Shown: positions 25,855 to 34,744, numbered from the stretch's first letter. The stretch is 36,251 bases of DNA from an uncultured Clostridium sp. (GCA_937885015.1 CALAAS010000031.1:1-36251); one strand, 5' to 3'. Notes: a model not told the origin generated them from the letters alone. Numbers and translations are program-made.

Positions 25855-26883
25855 CTACTGTTTCAGCAGGAGTCTTACCTGCTCTCCCGGCTGATACTGT
25901 TCACCGCATCCGGTGTATACCGTAAAGGTTTCATCTTCATACCGAAGCGAATACTGAATCTCCCGGCCGCTGTATTGACGGTTGGTCACGACAGCCGGAA
26001 GTCCCTCTTCCGTACGGCTGATTGAAAATTGCTCCGGTCTTACCGGGTAAATCCCATGCGTATGAAAAAACGGTGCGATCGTTCCATTTTCATAGGAAAC
26101 CGGATGGCCTTTGACGAGAAATCTGTCTTTTATCCATCGGCCTTTTATCAGGTTGCATTTGCTGACAAAGGTTGCCGCAAACTCGGTTTCCGGATGAAGA
26201 TATATGTCTTCCGGTGTTCCTACCTGCTCAATCTGCCCGTCCCGCATGATCAGGATCCGATCTGCCATGGCAAGCGCCTCGCTCTGATCATGAGTAACAT
26301 AGATAATCGTTGCTCCGGTCATCTGGTGCACATCCTGGATCACACGGCGCATACTGATCTTCAGTTCCGCATCCAGCGCACTCAGCGGTTCATCCATCAA
26401 AAGGATCGATGGTTTTCCCACGATGGCGCGTGCCAGGGACACTCTCTGTCTCTGCCCGCCGGAAAGCTCTCCCGGATAACGATTTTCATATGGCATTAAC
26501 CCCATATTCCGGATCGCCTCATTTACCGCTTCCCTTTTCGCCTCCTGACTTAAATGTTTCTGGCGCCGACTTTTCATCGAAAACTCCACATGCTGGCGCA
26601 CGGTCATATTGGGCCACAAGGCAAATGACTGGAATACCATCCCCAGATCCCGGTCTTCTACCGGCACTTCCCTTCCATTTCCTGAATACACAGTATCGCC
26701 CAGGCGGATCACGCCCTCCGTCGGCTTCGAAAAACCTCCGATCGCCCGCAAAAGCGTTGTCTTTCCACAGCCGGACGGTCCTAAGATCGCCAGGAATTCC
26801 GACTCTTTTATTTCCAGGTTGATCTGCTTAAGAGCGACTGTCCACCCAAATTTTTTTGTGACATTTTCCAAATACAGACTCAT
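25855..26883 (-). CDS. ABC importer ATPase (FbpC/AfuC/PotA-like)
   Basis: Encodes 342 residues. Walker A GPSGCGKTT (35-43), the signature LSGGQRQRVSLARA, Walker B SILLMDEPLSALD and the H-loop THDQSEAL are all intact. A C-terminal TOBE-type domain (about 235-342) follows, as in importers for iron, polyamines, phosphonates and sugar phosphates. I chose the ATG at 26883 with GGGAGA 7 bp upstream, although a TTG five codons earlier is open. The start lies 56 bp inside the end of the permease gene, an unusually long overlap. Confidence 0.92.
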   Translation of the reverse strand: MSLYLENVTKKFGWTVALKQINLEIKESEFLAILGPSGCGKTTLLRAIGGFSKPTEGVIRLGDTVYSGNGREVPVEDRDLGMVFQSFALWPNMTVRQHVEFSMKSRRQKHLSQEAKREAVNEAIRNMGLMPYENRYPGELSGGQRQRVSLARAIVGKPSILLMDEPLSALDAELKISMRRVIQDVHQMTGATIIYVTHDQSEALAMADRILIMRDGQIEQVGTPEDIYLHPETEFAATFVSKCNLIKGRWIKDRFLVKGHPVSYENGTIAPFFHTHGIYPVRPEQFSISRTEEGLPAVVTNRQYSGREIQYSLRYEDETFTVYTGCGEQYQPGEQVRLLLKQ

Positions 26884-28600
26884 TGTGTTTTCTCCCAAAC
26901 AGACGGCCTATCCTCACACCGTCGTTTCTCCTTTCTCCTTTTAATTCCGGTTTCCACATAAGCACACTGTAACCAGCCAATATCAGCACGACAATAACCG
27001 ATGACATAGCTGCTGCCAGGTTATAATCGCCCGACTGCTGAAAATTAAAGATCGTCAAACCAATTGTTTTCGTTCCTGCACTTGCCAGCATAGAAGAAAG
27101 CGTAAGTTCTGTCAATGCTGATACAAAAATAAGGAATGATCCTGAAAGCACCGGCCGAATCAGCATCGGAATCAATACGTTTATCCATAGAGCTGCTTTC
27201 CCGCGCCCGCAGGCACGAACCGCCTCTTCCAGTTCCGGATTGATGGATAGAAAAGCCGTCGTACTCTCTTTCATCTGAAGGATCAGATACCGCGTAATAT
27301 AAGCAATGATCAAGATCCAGATTGTTCCATAAACTCCCGGTCGGATCCCTGGGATCGGTTCTACCCAATGGAAAATCATGGCCAATGAAAGAACGATCCC
27401 CGGAATCGCATACGTTAAAGATGCGGCTTTTTCAGCCATGCGGATCGCTGTGCTGTTCTTTCTCACTTTCTGATAGGCAGCTGCCGTTCCTAAGACGATA
27501 CAGACCGCGCAGGTTATGCAGGCCAGCAGGAAACTGTTGATAATCGCACTTTTTACTCCGCGGTTGCTGCACACAAATGCAAAATTAGACAGCGACAGAT
27601 TAGAAAGCGAAAACCCTCGTCCATATGTTTTTAAAAATGCACTGGAGATCATCACAAGGATTGGTACGATATTAAGGATTCCTAAAATAAAAATTACACT
27701 CCATTCCAACAGTCGCCTTTTTTTCTCTTCCAATTCAATACGGACATTAAAATCTTCCCGGATACTCTCCATCGTCCCCCCTTTTCCTGCCAACGACGAC
27801 TCCAGAAGAGTCCCTCCCACCGCGATAACCGAAAGAATGACGGAAAGTGCCGCCGCAAGAGGAAAGGCATCCGGCCCGAACCCGATCGCCTTTTCATAAA
27901 TATACGTACTTAAAACGGGAATCCCGGAGGAAATCCCCAGAAAAGCCGGCACCGAAAAATTATCGATCGCGGATAAAAACGCAAGCAGTCCTCCGCTCAC
28001 AATCGCAGGCATCGCCTGTGCCAGATCCACGTGGATCAAGGTGTACCACAGCCCGAATCCACAGGCTCTGGATGCCCATTCCAAATCTACCGGAATTTTT
28101 CTAAGGGTATGAATCACACTCATATATACGATTGGCGTACTGCAGATCCCGATTACCAATATCATCCCTCCAATGGAATAGATATCAATCGGCCCTGCCC
28201 CCATTTTTCCAAGAATGCTGTTAAATATTCCCTTTTTGCTTAAAAATCCGCTCCATGACAGCGTGATGATATACGATGGGATGATAAACGGAAGAAGAAC
28301 TAAAAGTTCAAGAAGCTGTTTTCTCTTTATATTTGTGTATGCTGAGACCAACGCCAGCGCAGTTCCGACAACAACGGCAATGGCCGTAGATAAGACTGCG
28401 ATCAGAATTGTGTTAAATATTGCTTCTCTGGTACGTTCTTCCTGCAGCAGAATCACATAATTGGACAATCCATACCCACCTGTACTTTTTAAACTCATGA
28501 GCGCCAGCCGGAACACGGGAGCTATGAACACCAGGATTACCAGGGCATAAAAAAAAGTCAGTCCCGTTCGCTTTTCAATCTGTTTTACCATTTGTTTCAT
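26828..28600 (-). CDS. ABC importer double permease (FbpB/AfuB-like)
   Basis: Encodes 590 residues, twice the usual permease length, with two fused six-helix domains. Each has an EAA-type loop: EWASRACGFGLWYTLIHVDL near residue 175 and LEEAVRACGRGKAALWINVLI near 460. Such fused permeases are typical of the FbpB/AfuB family. The C-terminal tail after WKPELKG is long, basic and overlaps the next gene by 56 bp, so the last about 30 residues may not be conserved. The ATG has AGGGG 8 bp upstream. It lies 75 bp after the binding-protein gene. Confidence 0.92.
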   Translation of the reverse strand: MKQMVKQIEKRTGLTFFYALVILVFIAPVFRLALMSLKSTGGYGLSNYVILLQEERTREAIFNTILIAVLSTAIAVVVGTALALVSAYTNIKRKQLLELLVLLPFIIPSYIITLSWSGFLSKKGIFNSILGKMGAGPIDIYSIGGMILVIGICSTPIVYMSVIHTLRKIPVDLEWASRACGFGLWYTLIHVDLAQAMPAIVSGGLLAFLSAIDNFSVPAFLGISSGIPVLSTYIYEKAIGFGPDAFPLAAALSVILSVIAVGGTLLESSLAGKGGTMESIREDFNVRIELEEKKRRLLEWSVIFILGILNIVPILVMISSAFLKTYGRGFSLSNLSLSNFAFVCSNRGVKSAIINSFLLACITCAVCIVLGTAAAYQKVRKNSTAIRMAEKAASLTYAIPGIVLSLAMIFHWVEPIPGIRPGVYGTIWILIIAYITRYLILQMKESTTAFLSINPELEEAVRACGRGKAALWINVLIPMLIRPVLSGSFLIFVSALTELTLSSMLASAGTKTIGLTIFNFQQSGDYNLAAAMSSVIVVLILAGYSVLMWKPELKGERRNDGVRIGRLFGRKHNESVFGKCHKKIWVDSRS

Positions 28601-28675
28601 GACAAATACCCCTTACATTATAGAAGCAGACCTGCCATCCAGCGGATCTGCTCCTATCCTCACTTCCGGTTTTCT

Positions 28676-29749
28676 TTACTGAAAAATTTCAGAAAATTCC
28701 GCCTTGTCCGACTCGCGATTTTTATAAAGTTCCTGCATATCTCCGCTCATATTCTGGATTTCGTCAATGCTGCGGAGTCCTTCCGGCGCTGCCACGCCTT
28801 CTTTGATCGGAGTATATCCAATGGATGCAGCCAGCTTTTGTCCTTCTTCTGAAAGTACATAATCAACAAACGCCTCCGCCGCTGCTTTATTATCGGATGC
28901 CTTCATTACGCCGATCGGTTCTGTAATCGCCGGTGAACCCTCTCCCGGATAAACAAATTCCACCGGTACTCCCTCGTTTTTAGAACGGACTGCCATGTAA
29001 TCTACCAGCAATCCGCAGGACTTTTCTCCCGCTGCCACTGCCTTTTGCACGGCTCCATTTCCCTTGTCTACCGCCATTCCATTATCCTTTAATCCCTGGA
29101 AAAACTCCCATCCGAGTTCCTCATTCCGACTCATAACACCCACATTATAGGCTGCAGCTCCGGAGTAAAGCGGACTCGGCATTATCATAGAATCTTTAAA
29201 GGCGGCTCCCGTCAGATCCGCAAACTTTGTCGGAGCATCTGCTTCTTCTACCAGATCCGTATTATATACAATCCCGGTTGTGATTACCTTTGTTCCCGTA
29301 TACATATGGTCCGGATCCACATACTCTTCCGGAATTCCTTCTAATTCCGGAGATTCATATGCCTCCAGCAAATCCTGCTCTTTTAGGCTCTCAAACGTAA
29401 CACTGTCTGCAACCAGAAGTACATCCGCCTGTACTGCATCTGCCTGCTTTTCAGCCAATACCTTGCTGACAACCTCTTCCGTGCCAGACCGGAACACATC
29501 TACTTTCACATCTGGACATTTCTGATTAAATCCATCAATCAGCTTCTGCGCATCCTCTTCCGGCTGGGATGTGTACAGGGTAATACTTCCTGAGACATCT
29601 TTTTCACTTTCTTCTGTCCTTTCAGATGTAGTTTTACTTTCCACCTGACTTTCCTGAGCAGCTCCCACTGTCTGAACATCGTTTCCTGCACTGCCGCAGC
29701 CTGCTAATCCTACCATTGCCGCTGCCATTAAAAATGCTGCTTTTTTCAT
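28676..29749 (-). CDS. Solute-binding lipoprotein of the importer (FbpA/AfuA-like)
   Basis: Encodes 357 residues. MKKAAFLMAAAMVGLAGC is a lipoprotein signal with the lipidated cysteine at 18, followed by a Ser/Glu-rich linker. The mature part (ITLYTSQPEEDAQKLIDGF) is the family 1 binding-protein fold, as in FbpA, AfuA and AEP-binding proteins. I do not see the paired tyrosines that ferric binders use, but alignment is needed. AfuA-type members bind sugar phosphates. The ATG at 29749 has GGAGG 8 bp upstream and lies 1 bp after the isomerase gene stop. An ATG five codons earlier is less likely. Confidence 0.9.
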   Translation of the reverse strand: MKKAAFLMAAAMVGLAGCGSAGNDVQTVGAAQESQVESKTTSERTEESEKDVSGSITLYTSQPEEDAQKLIDGFNQKCPDVKVDVFRSGTEEVVSKVLAEKQADAVQADVLLVADSVTFESLKEQDLLEAYESPELEGIPEEYVDPDHMYTGTKVITTGIVYNTDLVEEADAPTKFADLTGAAFKDSMIMPSPLYSGAAAYNVGVMSRNEELGWEFFQGLKDNGMAVDKGNGAVQKAVAAGEKSCGLLVDYMAVRSKNEGVPVEFVYPGEGSPAITEPIGVMKASDNKAAAEAFVDYVLSEEGQKLAASIGYTPIKEGVAAPEGLRSIDEIQNMSGDMQELYKNRESDKAEFSEIFQ

Positions 29750-29750
29750 C

Positions 29751-30527
29751 TTAAAGTCCTCCATGTGTTTTCAAAAAGTGTGTGTTTTCAGTAAATATAT
29801 GAAAATCCCGACTTGTATCGTATCCTTCTACGACCATCGGAAGATCATACGCCAATAATTTAGGCAGCAATTTTCCAAAATCATAGTCCCCTGAGTCCAG
29901 AGGCGTATGATATTTTTTTCCTGCCCGGTTGCTGATATGGATTTTAGATATCCGGTTTAACGTATCAAGAATCTCAAAGGGTTCCTGTTCGCTGTCACAG
30001 TGCGCCACATCCAGCGTATAATAGAACTCCCGTTCATGGATCCCGACCGCCTCCCGCATCGCTGCCGGATCTGTTATAAATTCTTTCGGAATCTTTTCCA
30101 TTATCTCCAACGATACATCCACACCGCAACGCTTAGAGTATACTGCTATCTCGTCCAGCGACTGTTGCAATCGCCTCATACTCTCATCCCGGCTTTCCGC
30201 CATCGTCATATGTCCCGGATGGATCGTTATTTCAATCGCATTCACCATTTTAGCCAGCTCCATTGATCTCCTGACCTGACGAACAGACTCTTCCCGGATT
30301 CCTTCATTCATGGATGACAGATTCAAATCCCAGCTGCAGCTATGGACGGCCGTCTGAAGCGGGTAAAGCGCCGACAACCGCAGATACTCATTTATGTCAT
30401 ACTGTCTTTCCCAAAAATGCTGCGTCCAAAATTCAATCCCATCATATCCTTCCTCATACACGCATCTGAAAATTTCATCCAAGGATGCTTTCCAGAATAG
30501 CGTTGACGAAACAAATATCCGTCTCAT
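29751..30527 (-). CDS. TIM-barrel sugar isomerase/epimerase-like protein (AP endonuclease 2 fold)
   Basis: Encodes 258 residues. YDGIEFWTQHFW near the start, IHPGHM, SLEIMEKI, YTLDVAHCD and VVEGYD follow the beta strands of the xylose-isomerase/IolE-like TIM barrel, with conserved Glu, His and Asp as metal ligands. It is likely to isomerise, epimerise or cleave a sugar or inositol derivative taken up by the adjacent importer. It is the first gene of the operon. AAAGGAG stands before the ATG and a perfect -10 lies about 35 bp upstream. Confidence 0.87.
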   Translation of the reverse strand: MRRIFVSSTLFWKASLDEIFRCVYEEGYDGIEFWTQHFWERQYDINEYLRLSALYPLQTAVHSCSWDLNLSSMNEGIREESVRQVRRSMELAKMVNAIEITIHPGHMTMAESRDESMRRLQQSLDEIAVYSKRCGVDVSLEIMEKIPKEFITDPAAMREAVGIHEREFYYTLDVAHCDSEQEPFEILDTLNRISKIHISNRAGKKYHTPLDSGDYDFGKLLPKLLAYDLPMVVEGYDTSRDFHIFTENTHFLKTHGGL

Positions 30528-30559
30528 AGACCCGCTCCTTTTTCTTTTTTCTAATCCGC

Positions 30560-30565
30560 ATTATA
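30560..30565 (-). promoter_or_regulatory. -10 element of the importer operon
   Basis: A perfect TATAAT on the minus strand, 33 bp before the isomerase gene. The -35 at 17 bp (TAGCAA) is poor, which would suit an activated or regulated promoter. It lies in the 217-bp divergent region shared with the RpiR gene. Confidence 0.5.
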
Positions 30566-30646
30566 GCGATTATTATGTAAAGTTGCTATCATAGAAATGT
30601 AAAATGTGAGTGATATTTTTTCTAAAAAAGTAAAATGAAATTTAAT

Positions 30647-30675
30647 TTGCATTTTTGCATAAAATTTGCTATAGT
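30647..30675 (+). promoter_or_regulatory. Promoter of the RpiR regulator gene
   Basis: TTGCAT (30647-30652), a 17-bp spacer and TATAGT (30670-30675) form a clear promoter. TGCATTTTTGCA inside it (30648-30659) is a short dyad flanked by AAATTT on both sides, and could be an operator for the RpiR protein itself. Confidence 0.6.
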
Positions 30676-30744
30676 CAGAACAGCGGACCGAAGTGCCGGA
30701 TTTGCTACAGAACGATCTGTCTTACGAAAGGAAGTGGCCAGCTT

Positions 30745-31581
30745 ATGCTTCAAGAAATGTACGAAACATACAAAAAAAACTTTTCCAAATCCGATTACCT
30801 CATCATGGAATACCTGATGCGCAATGAAGAACAGCTTCCATATATTGATACGCAAAAAATAAGCCGAAATTGTTCCGTCAGCGCGGCCACCATATCCCGC
30901 TTCTGGAAAAAAATCCAGGTTCCCAATCTGAAGGCTTTAAAGGATATACTGCACCTGCAGGAAATAGCTACGCCGTCTTCCCGCCTTGCTTCCGCCATAA
31001 AACAATTCCAGGATGGTACCGATCTGACAGAACATGTTAACCTGCATTTAGAAGAAAATCTGCAAAAAACCCTCCTTCGTCTTGATCCGTCTCTTCCCGC
31101 TGACGCAGCCAAGGCTATTTTACATGCACGGAAGGTTTATATCATGGCTCCGGATGCCTCTTTAGGCCTGGCAGACATTTTTTTATATCGGGTGCGCCGC
31201 CTTGGCCTTGAACCGATCATAATCCCCGGCGGTTCCGCCATTTATGAATATATGATCAATATAAGCTCCCGGGATATCGTGCTTTTGTTTGGCTTTTCCC
31301 GCCTCATAAACGAGATCCGTATTCTTCTGGATCACTGCGAGTCCATCGGCTGTGCATCTGTCCTTTTTACTGATATGCTGACACTGCCGAACTGCTCACC
31401 TCCTCTTTACACGTTCTACTGTTGCCGCGGAGATGCAAATGCCTATCATTCCATGTCTATCCCCATGCTGATTTTAGATCTTCTCATCCTTAATCTGATG
31501 CATGCAAAGAGAGACAGCCTATCCGACAGCCAGCGACTGGAAAAACTGCGCAGCAAGTACGCCAATCTGATAGGGCGGTAG
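30745..31581 (+). CDS. RpiR-family transcriptional regulator
   Basis: Encodes 278 residues. The N-terminal helix-turn-helix domain (about 1-77) has SDYLIMEYLMRNEE and SRNCSVSAATISRFWKKI, the RpiR recognition helix. Residues about 120-245 form a SIS sugar-phosphate-binding domain (KVYIMAPDASLGLADIFLYR). RpiR proteins sense phosphorylated sugars and control catabolic operons. It is divergent from the importer operon and should control it. I chose the ATG at 30745, 13 bp after AAAGGAAG. An ATG four codons later is also possible. Upstream in-frame sequence does not resemble the family. Confidence 0.88.
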   Translation: MLQEMYETYKKNFSKSDYLIMEYLMRNEEQLPYIDTQKISRNCSVSAATISRFWKKIQVPNLKALKDILHLQEIATPSSRLASAIKQFQDGTDLTEHVNLHLEENLQKTLLRLDPSLPADAAKAILHARKVYIMAPDASLGLADIFLYRVRRLGLEPIIIPGGSAIYEYMINISSRDIVLLFGFSRLINEIRILLDHCESIGCASVLFTDMLTLPNCSPPLYTFYCCRGDANAYHSMSIPMLILDLLILNLMHAKRDSLSDSQRLEKLRSKYANLIGR

Positions 31582-31610
31582 CCATAGCAGGAAGTAATTT
31601 CCTATGCAGT

Positions 31611-31641
31611 CAAAAAAGCCTCGCTGGTTTCCCAACGAGGC
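31611..31641 (-). terminator. Rho-independent terminator of trxB
   Basis: On the minus strand a 10-bp stem (31632-31641 with 31618-31627, one wobble) is closed by a GAAA tetraloop and followed by TTTTTT. It is a textbook terminator, 38 bp after the trxB stop. Confidence 0.88.
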
Positions 31642-31678
31642 ATCATCCATTAAATTATTTGATATTTTGACTTTTATC

Positions 31679-32608
31679 TCACCCCTCTCCCGCTATATAT
31701 TCTTCAGCCATATGAACCGCCATGGCGCCGTCCGCAACGGCAGTGACCACCTGACGCAGCGCTTTCGTCCTGACATCACCCACGGCATAAACGCCCGGGA
31801 TATTGGTTTCCGTGGTCTCTCCGGCCACAACGTAACCGCTTCGGTCAAGTTCCAGCTGGCCCGTTACAAGCTCCGTCGCAGGTTTTCTTCCTACGCTGAC
31901 AAATACACCATCGCAGGCAACCACACTCTCTTCTCCCGTGACCGTATTTTTCAAGCGCACACCCGTCAGCCTGTCTCCATGAAGAAATTCCGCAACCGTG
32001 CTGTTCCAACGGAATTCCACATTTTCAGATTTCATCAGCTGCTCATGGTATATCCTGGTCGCCCGCAGCGTATCTCTGCGATGGACAATGATTACTTTCT
32101 TCGCTATGCGGCTGAGGAGAATCGCATCTGCCACTGCCGAATTGCCGCCGCCGACTACAACCACCGTCTTCCCTCTGTAAAACATCCCGTCACAGGCAGC
32201 GCAGTAAGCAACGCCGCGCCCCACCAGTTCCGTTTCTTTATCGAGGCCCAACGCTCTGGGATTCGCTCCTGTTGCAAAAACTACCGTTTTCCCCTTAAAA
32301 GTTCCTTCGCTTGTTTCCACTACCTTAGGGTCTGCCTGCAAATCCATGCCAAAAACTTCTGCATACTCCGTCTTGGTGCCGAATCGCTCCGCCTGCTTCT
32401 GCATTTTTTCTGCCAGAGAAAAACCATCAATTCCATCTTCGAAACCCGGATAGTTGTCAATCTGATGAGTCAATGACATCTGTCCTCCAGCCGATAGCTT
32501 TTCCAGAACAATGGAATCCAAACCTGCCCTCGCCGCATATAAAGCAGCCGTATAACCGCCGGGGCCGCCGCCCACAATAATCATATCATAAACATGGTTA
32601 TCGCTCAT
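31679..32608 (-). CDS. trxB: Thioredoxin reductase
   Basis: Encodes 309 residues. The FAD site is IIVGGGPGGYTAALYAARAG (10-29). The redox motif is C136-A-A-C139-D, and VVVVGGGNSAVADAILLS with VHRRDTLRA forms the NADPH site, where the HRRxxxR arginines indicate NADPH rather than ferredoxin dependence. VYAVGDVRTKALRQVVTAVADG is the conserved C-terminal FAD motif. It recycles the adjacent thioredoxin. I chose the ATG at 32608 with an AGGGGGA site. A TTG two codons upstream is an unlikely start. It follows trxA by 12 bp. Confidence 0.97.
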   Translation of the reverse strand: MSDNHVYDMIIVGGGPGGYTAALYAARAGLDSIVLEKLSAGGQMSLTHQIDNYPGFEDGIDGFSLAEKMQKQAERFGTKTEYAEVFGMDLQADPKVVETSEGTFKGKTVVFATGANPRALGLDKETELVGRGVAYCAACDGMFYRGKTVVVVGGGNSAVADAILLSRIAKKVIIVHRRDTLRATRIYHEQLMKSENVEFRWNSTVAEFLHGDRLTGVRLKNTVTGEESVVACDGVFVSVGRKPATELVTGQLELDRSGYVVAGETTETNIPGVYAVGDVRTKALRQVVTAVADGAMAVHMAEEYIAGEG

Positions 32609-32620
32609 ACACAAGTCCCC

Positions 32621-32944
32621 CTATTTTTCTAAAGCGTCCTTGATAAACCGGTCAATCATTGCTTTTGATTCCGGAGCAACGATAGAATCTATCGCCTTTC
32701 CATTTCGGTACAAAACCAAAGTCGGAATCACTTCAATCTGTTCCGCTTCTGCCAGCTGCGATTCTTCATCGATATTTATTTTCCCGGCAACAAGAGTGTC
32801 CTTATATTCTTCTCCTATTTTTTCGTAGGCAGGACCAATCCTGCGGCAATAACCGCACCATGGGGCCCAGAAATCAACCAGAACGGGTTTCTCGCCGCGG
32901 ATTAACTGTTCAAACTGCTCTTTATTCATATTCATTGCTGTCAT
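32621..32944 (-). CDS. trxA: Thioredoxin with CGYC active site
   Basis: Encodes 107 residues, normal length. VLVDFWAPWCGYCRRIGPAY carries the redox pair C30 and C33, but the usual proline of CGPC is replaced by tyrosine. The later VIPTLVLYRNGK has the conserved cis-proline. CGYC should alter redox potential or partner choice relative to standard thioredoxin. AAAGGAG is 9 bp before the ATG. It is co-transcribed with trxB. Confidence 0.95.
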   Translation of the reverse strand: MTAMNMNKEQFEQLIRGEKPVLVDFWAPWCGYCRRIGPAYEKIGEEYKDTLVAGKINIDEESQLAEAEQIEVIPTLVLYRNGKAIDSIVAPESKAMIDRFIKDALEK

Positions 32945-33100
32945 ATCTGTCAGCTCCTTTCCTTGGTTTGACTGTGACTATTTTTCCACCTTCCCCGAGT
33001 ATGCAGCAATACCCCCGATATTTTTGCATTGATGTATCCCATCTTCCGCTTATCACAAAGAAGTTCACCCGCAGCGGGTCGCTTCCCCCCGTACATTCGC

Positions 33101-33847
33101 TTACGTCCTTGCCATTCCGTCTACACTCAGCACCACACCGGTAATATAGCTCGCCTCGTCAGAAGCAAGAAATACAAAGGCATTGGCAATGTCCTCCGGC
33201 TGCCCCAGACGCCGCAGGGGAATTCTGGCAATCATGGGATCAATAACTTCTTTTGGTACAGCTTTCATCATATCGGTCTCCGTGATGCCAGGTGCGACTG
33301 CATTGACACGGATCCCTTTTGGCCCAAGCTCTCTTGCCAACGATACCGTCAGGCCGTTTACCGCAAATTTGGATGCAGGATAGGCAAATCCACTCGGCTG
33401 GCCGGAAATGCTGACCATAGAAGAAGTGGTAAGAATCACTCCGCTCCCTCTCGCCACCATGCATTCCGCAGCTGCGCGGGTTGCGTTAAATACGCCCTTC
33501 ACGTTCAGATCCATGACCTTATCAAAGGTTTCTTCCGTATACTCCATAAACGGAGTGCTTTCCGACACGCCAGCGTTATTGACCAGAATATCTACACATC
33601 CATATTTGCCAGTTGCCTCCTTAAACGCCTCTCTTACCGACTCTAAGCTGGCCAGGTTGGGACTAATCCCCGCAACGGTTGCATCCGGATATTTTTCTTT
33701 CAGCTGGACTACAGCCTTATCTGCAGAAGCCTGGGTGCTTGCAGCTAAAATAACAGTGGCGCCTTCTTTCAGGAACTTGTCAGCAGTAGCAAAACCAATA
33801 CCGCGGCTTCCGCCCGTGATGATTGCAACTTTATCTTTCAACCTCAT
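33101..33847 (-). CDS. Short-chain dehydrogenase/reductase, FabG/BaiA-like
   Basis: Encodes 248 residues. TGGSRGIG (11-18) binds the NAD(P) cofactor, NNAG is at 90-93, and the catalytic set is S143, Y156 and K160 in YPASK. The C-terminus GVVLSVDGMART closes the classical SDR fold. FabG, sugar or hydroxysteroid dehydrogenase activity are all possible. The early VAIITGGSRGIGFA and the KEKYPDATVAG region remind me of BaiA-type bile-acid dehydrogenases of Clostridia, but this is memory, not alignment. GAGGAGG precedes the ATG, and a TATAAT (near 33916-33921) about 70 bp upstream may be its -10. The thioredoxin genes follow 156 bp downstream. Confidence 0.88.
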   Translation of the reverse strand: MRLKDKVAIITGGSRGIGFATADKFLKEGATVILAASTQASADKAVVQLKEKYPDATVAGISPNLASLESVREAFKEATGKYGCVDILVNNAGVSESTPFMEYTEETFDKVMDLNVKGVFNATRAAAECMVARGSGVILTTSSMVSISGQPSGFAYPASKFAVNGLTVSLARELGPKGIRVNAVAPGITETDMMKAVPKEVIDPMIARIPLRRLGQPEDIANAFVFLASDEASYITGVVLSVDGMART

Positions 33848-33905
33848 ATTGAGTACCTCCTCGTTCTTCTTTGCCTCTCGGCCTGCTATTTACTTTCGTT
33901 CTTCT

Positions 33906-34542
33906 TTATAGGTATATTATAACCCCAAAATGAGCCTTCTTCCGTGATATCGTCACAGAAGAACATAGATCCCATCCTTCAATCATCCAGTTTAAAATCC
34001 CGGACAACGCTTCTTTTGTAGACAGTTTATCTTTTAAGGTCTTGTCCTGTTCCGATTCTTCAAAATGACGATCGAAACTTACCACCTGTACTCTGTCAGA
34101 TTTAAAAATAGTGTTGTCGCTTACCACTGGAAGAAAATTCGTGTTGCAGATCATCTTGAATTTGGGAACAAATTGAAATTCGTCTTGATGAAGAAATCTT
34201 GCAACTATGGTATCTCGCCCGGTCAGTGTTTTTAGCAATCCAACATCAAGATACATAGTTGTAAACCGCTTCAATCTTCCTGTGTTCTCGGCTCTCTATG
34301 TAGCGTTTCCAATTGCTGCCCAGCGGACGTTCTTCAAAATACAGATCTTGTGTTTTAAGTCCGACCTTTTGTATAATATCCTCAAAGTTACATCCGGCGT
34401 GACAGTGAATCAGCGTTCTTGTTCGCCCTTTTGTGATTGTCAAAGAGGCTTGCTTATCATCATGGCACGGACACCGAGCCTGCGCCTTGTCTCCATAGCG
34501 TTTCTGTATCTGGAAATGTGTAAGTATCTCGTCAAATTGCAT
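33906..34542 (-). pseudogene. Mobile-element DNA primase/helicase with internal deletion and frameshift
   Basis: Two pieces of one gene are joined. The N-terminal piece (34542 to about 34257) starts MQFDEILTHF with GGAGG 7 bp upstream and has a CHC2-type zinc finger (C24, H27, C47, C51), then stops at 34246. In another frame from about 34256 the C-terminal D5/P4-type helicase piece continues (YLDVGLLKTLTGRDTI, FVPKFKMICNTNFLP, LNWMIEGW). The middle, several hundred residues in intact relatives, is missing. The end after EGWDL departs from the family, so the 3' end is also lost. The product cannot be functional. Confidence 0.82.
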
Positions 34543-34744
34543 TTTCATACCTCCGCAAGCTATCCAGAGTTTCCTCATATGCTTCTATAATCGCCTGCAC
34601 TCTATGCCATAATTCGCACTGACAGAGTAAGCTATCTTGCCATTCCCTTGATATTCTGATGTAATCTTTGAGCGTTTCAATGTCTGGTGCCTCGACCTTG
34701 ATATGTTCATTAATGCGTGGGGAATAATAATCATATTCAATCAT
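34532..34744 (-). CDS. Small hypothetical protein of the mobile element
   Basis: Encodes 70 residues, acidic and mostly helical (DIETLKDYIRISREWQ, AIIEAYEETLDSLRRYE). I do not recognise it. It overlaps the primase start downstream by 11 bp and the preceding gene by 8 bp, a packing usual for phage and conjugative-element early genes. It is probably co-transcribed with them from the divergent promoter near 35199. Confidence 0.55.
   Translation of the reverse strand: MIEYDYYSPRINEHIKVEAPDIETLKDYIRISREWQDSLLCQCELWHRVQAIIEAYEETLDSLRRYENAI

Noticed and set aside
25046..29749. Ferric iron importer
   Set aside because: The Fbp-like family name suggests iron, but the RpiR regulator, isomerase and PHP protein favour a phosphorylated carbon compound; left as unspecified importer.
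31590..31607. Hairpin after the RpiR gene (AGGAA with TTTCCT region)
   Set aside because: AT-rich with bulges and no following T-run on the plus strand; not a convincing terminator.
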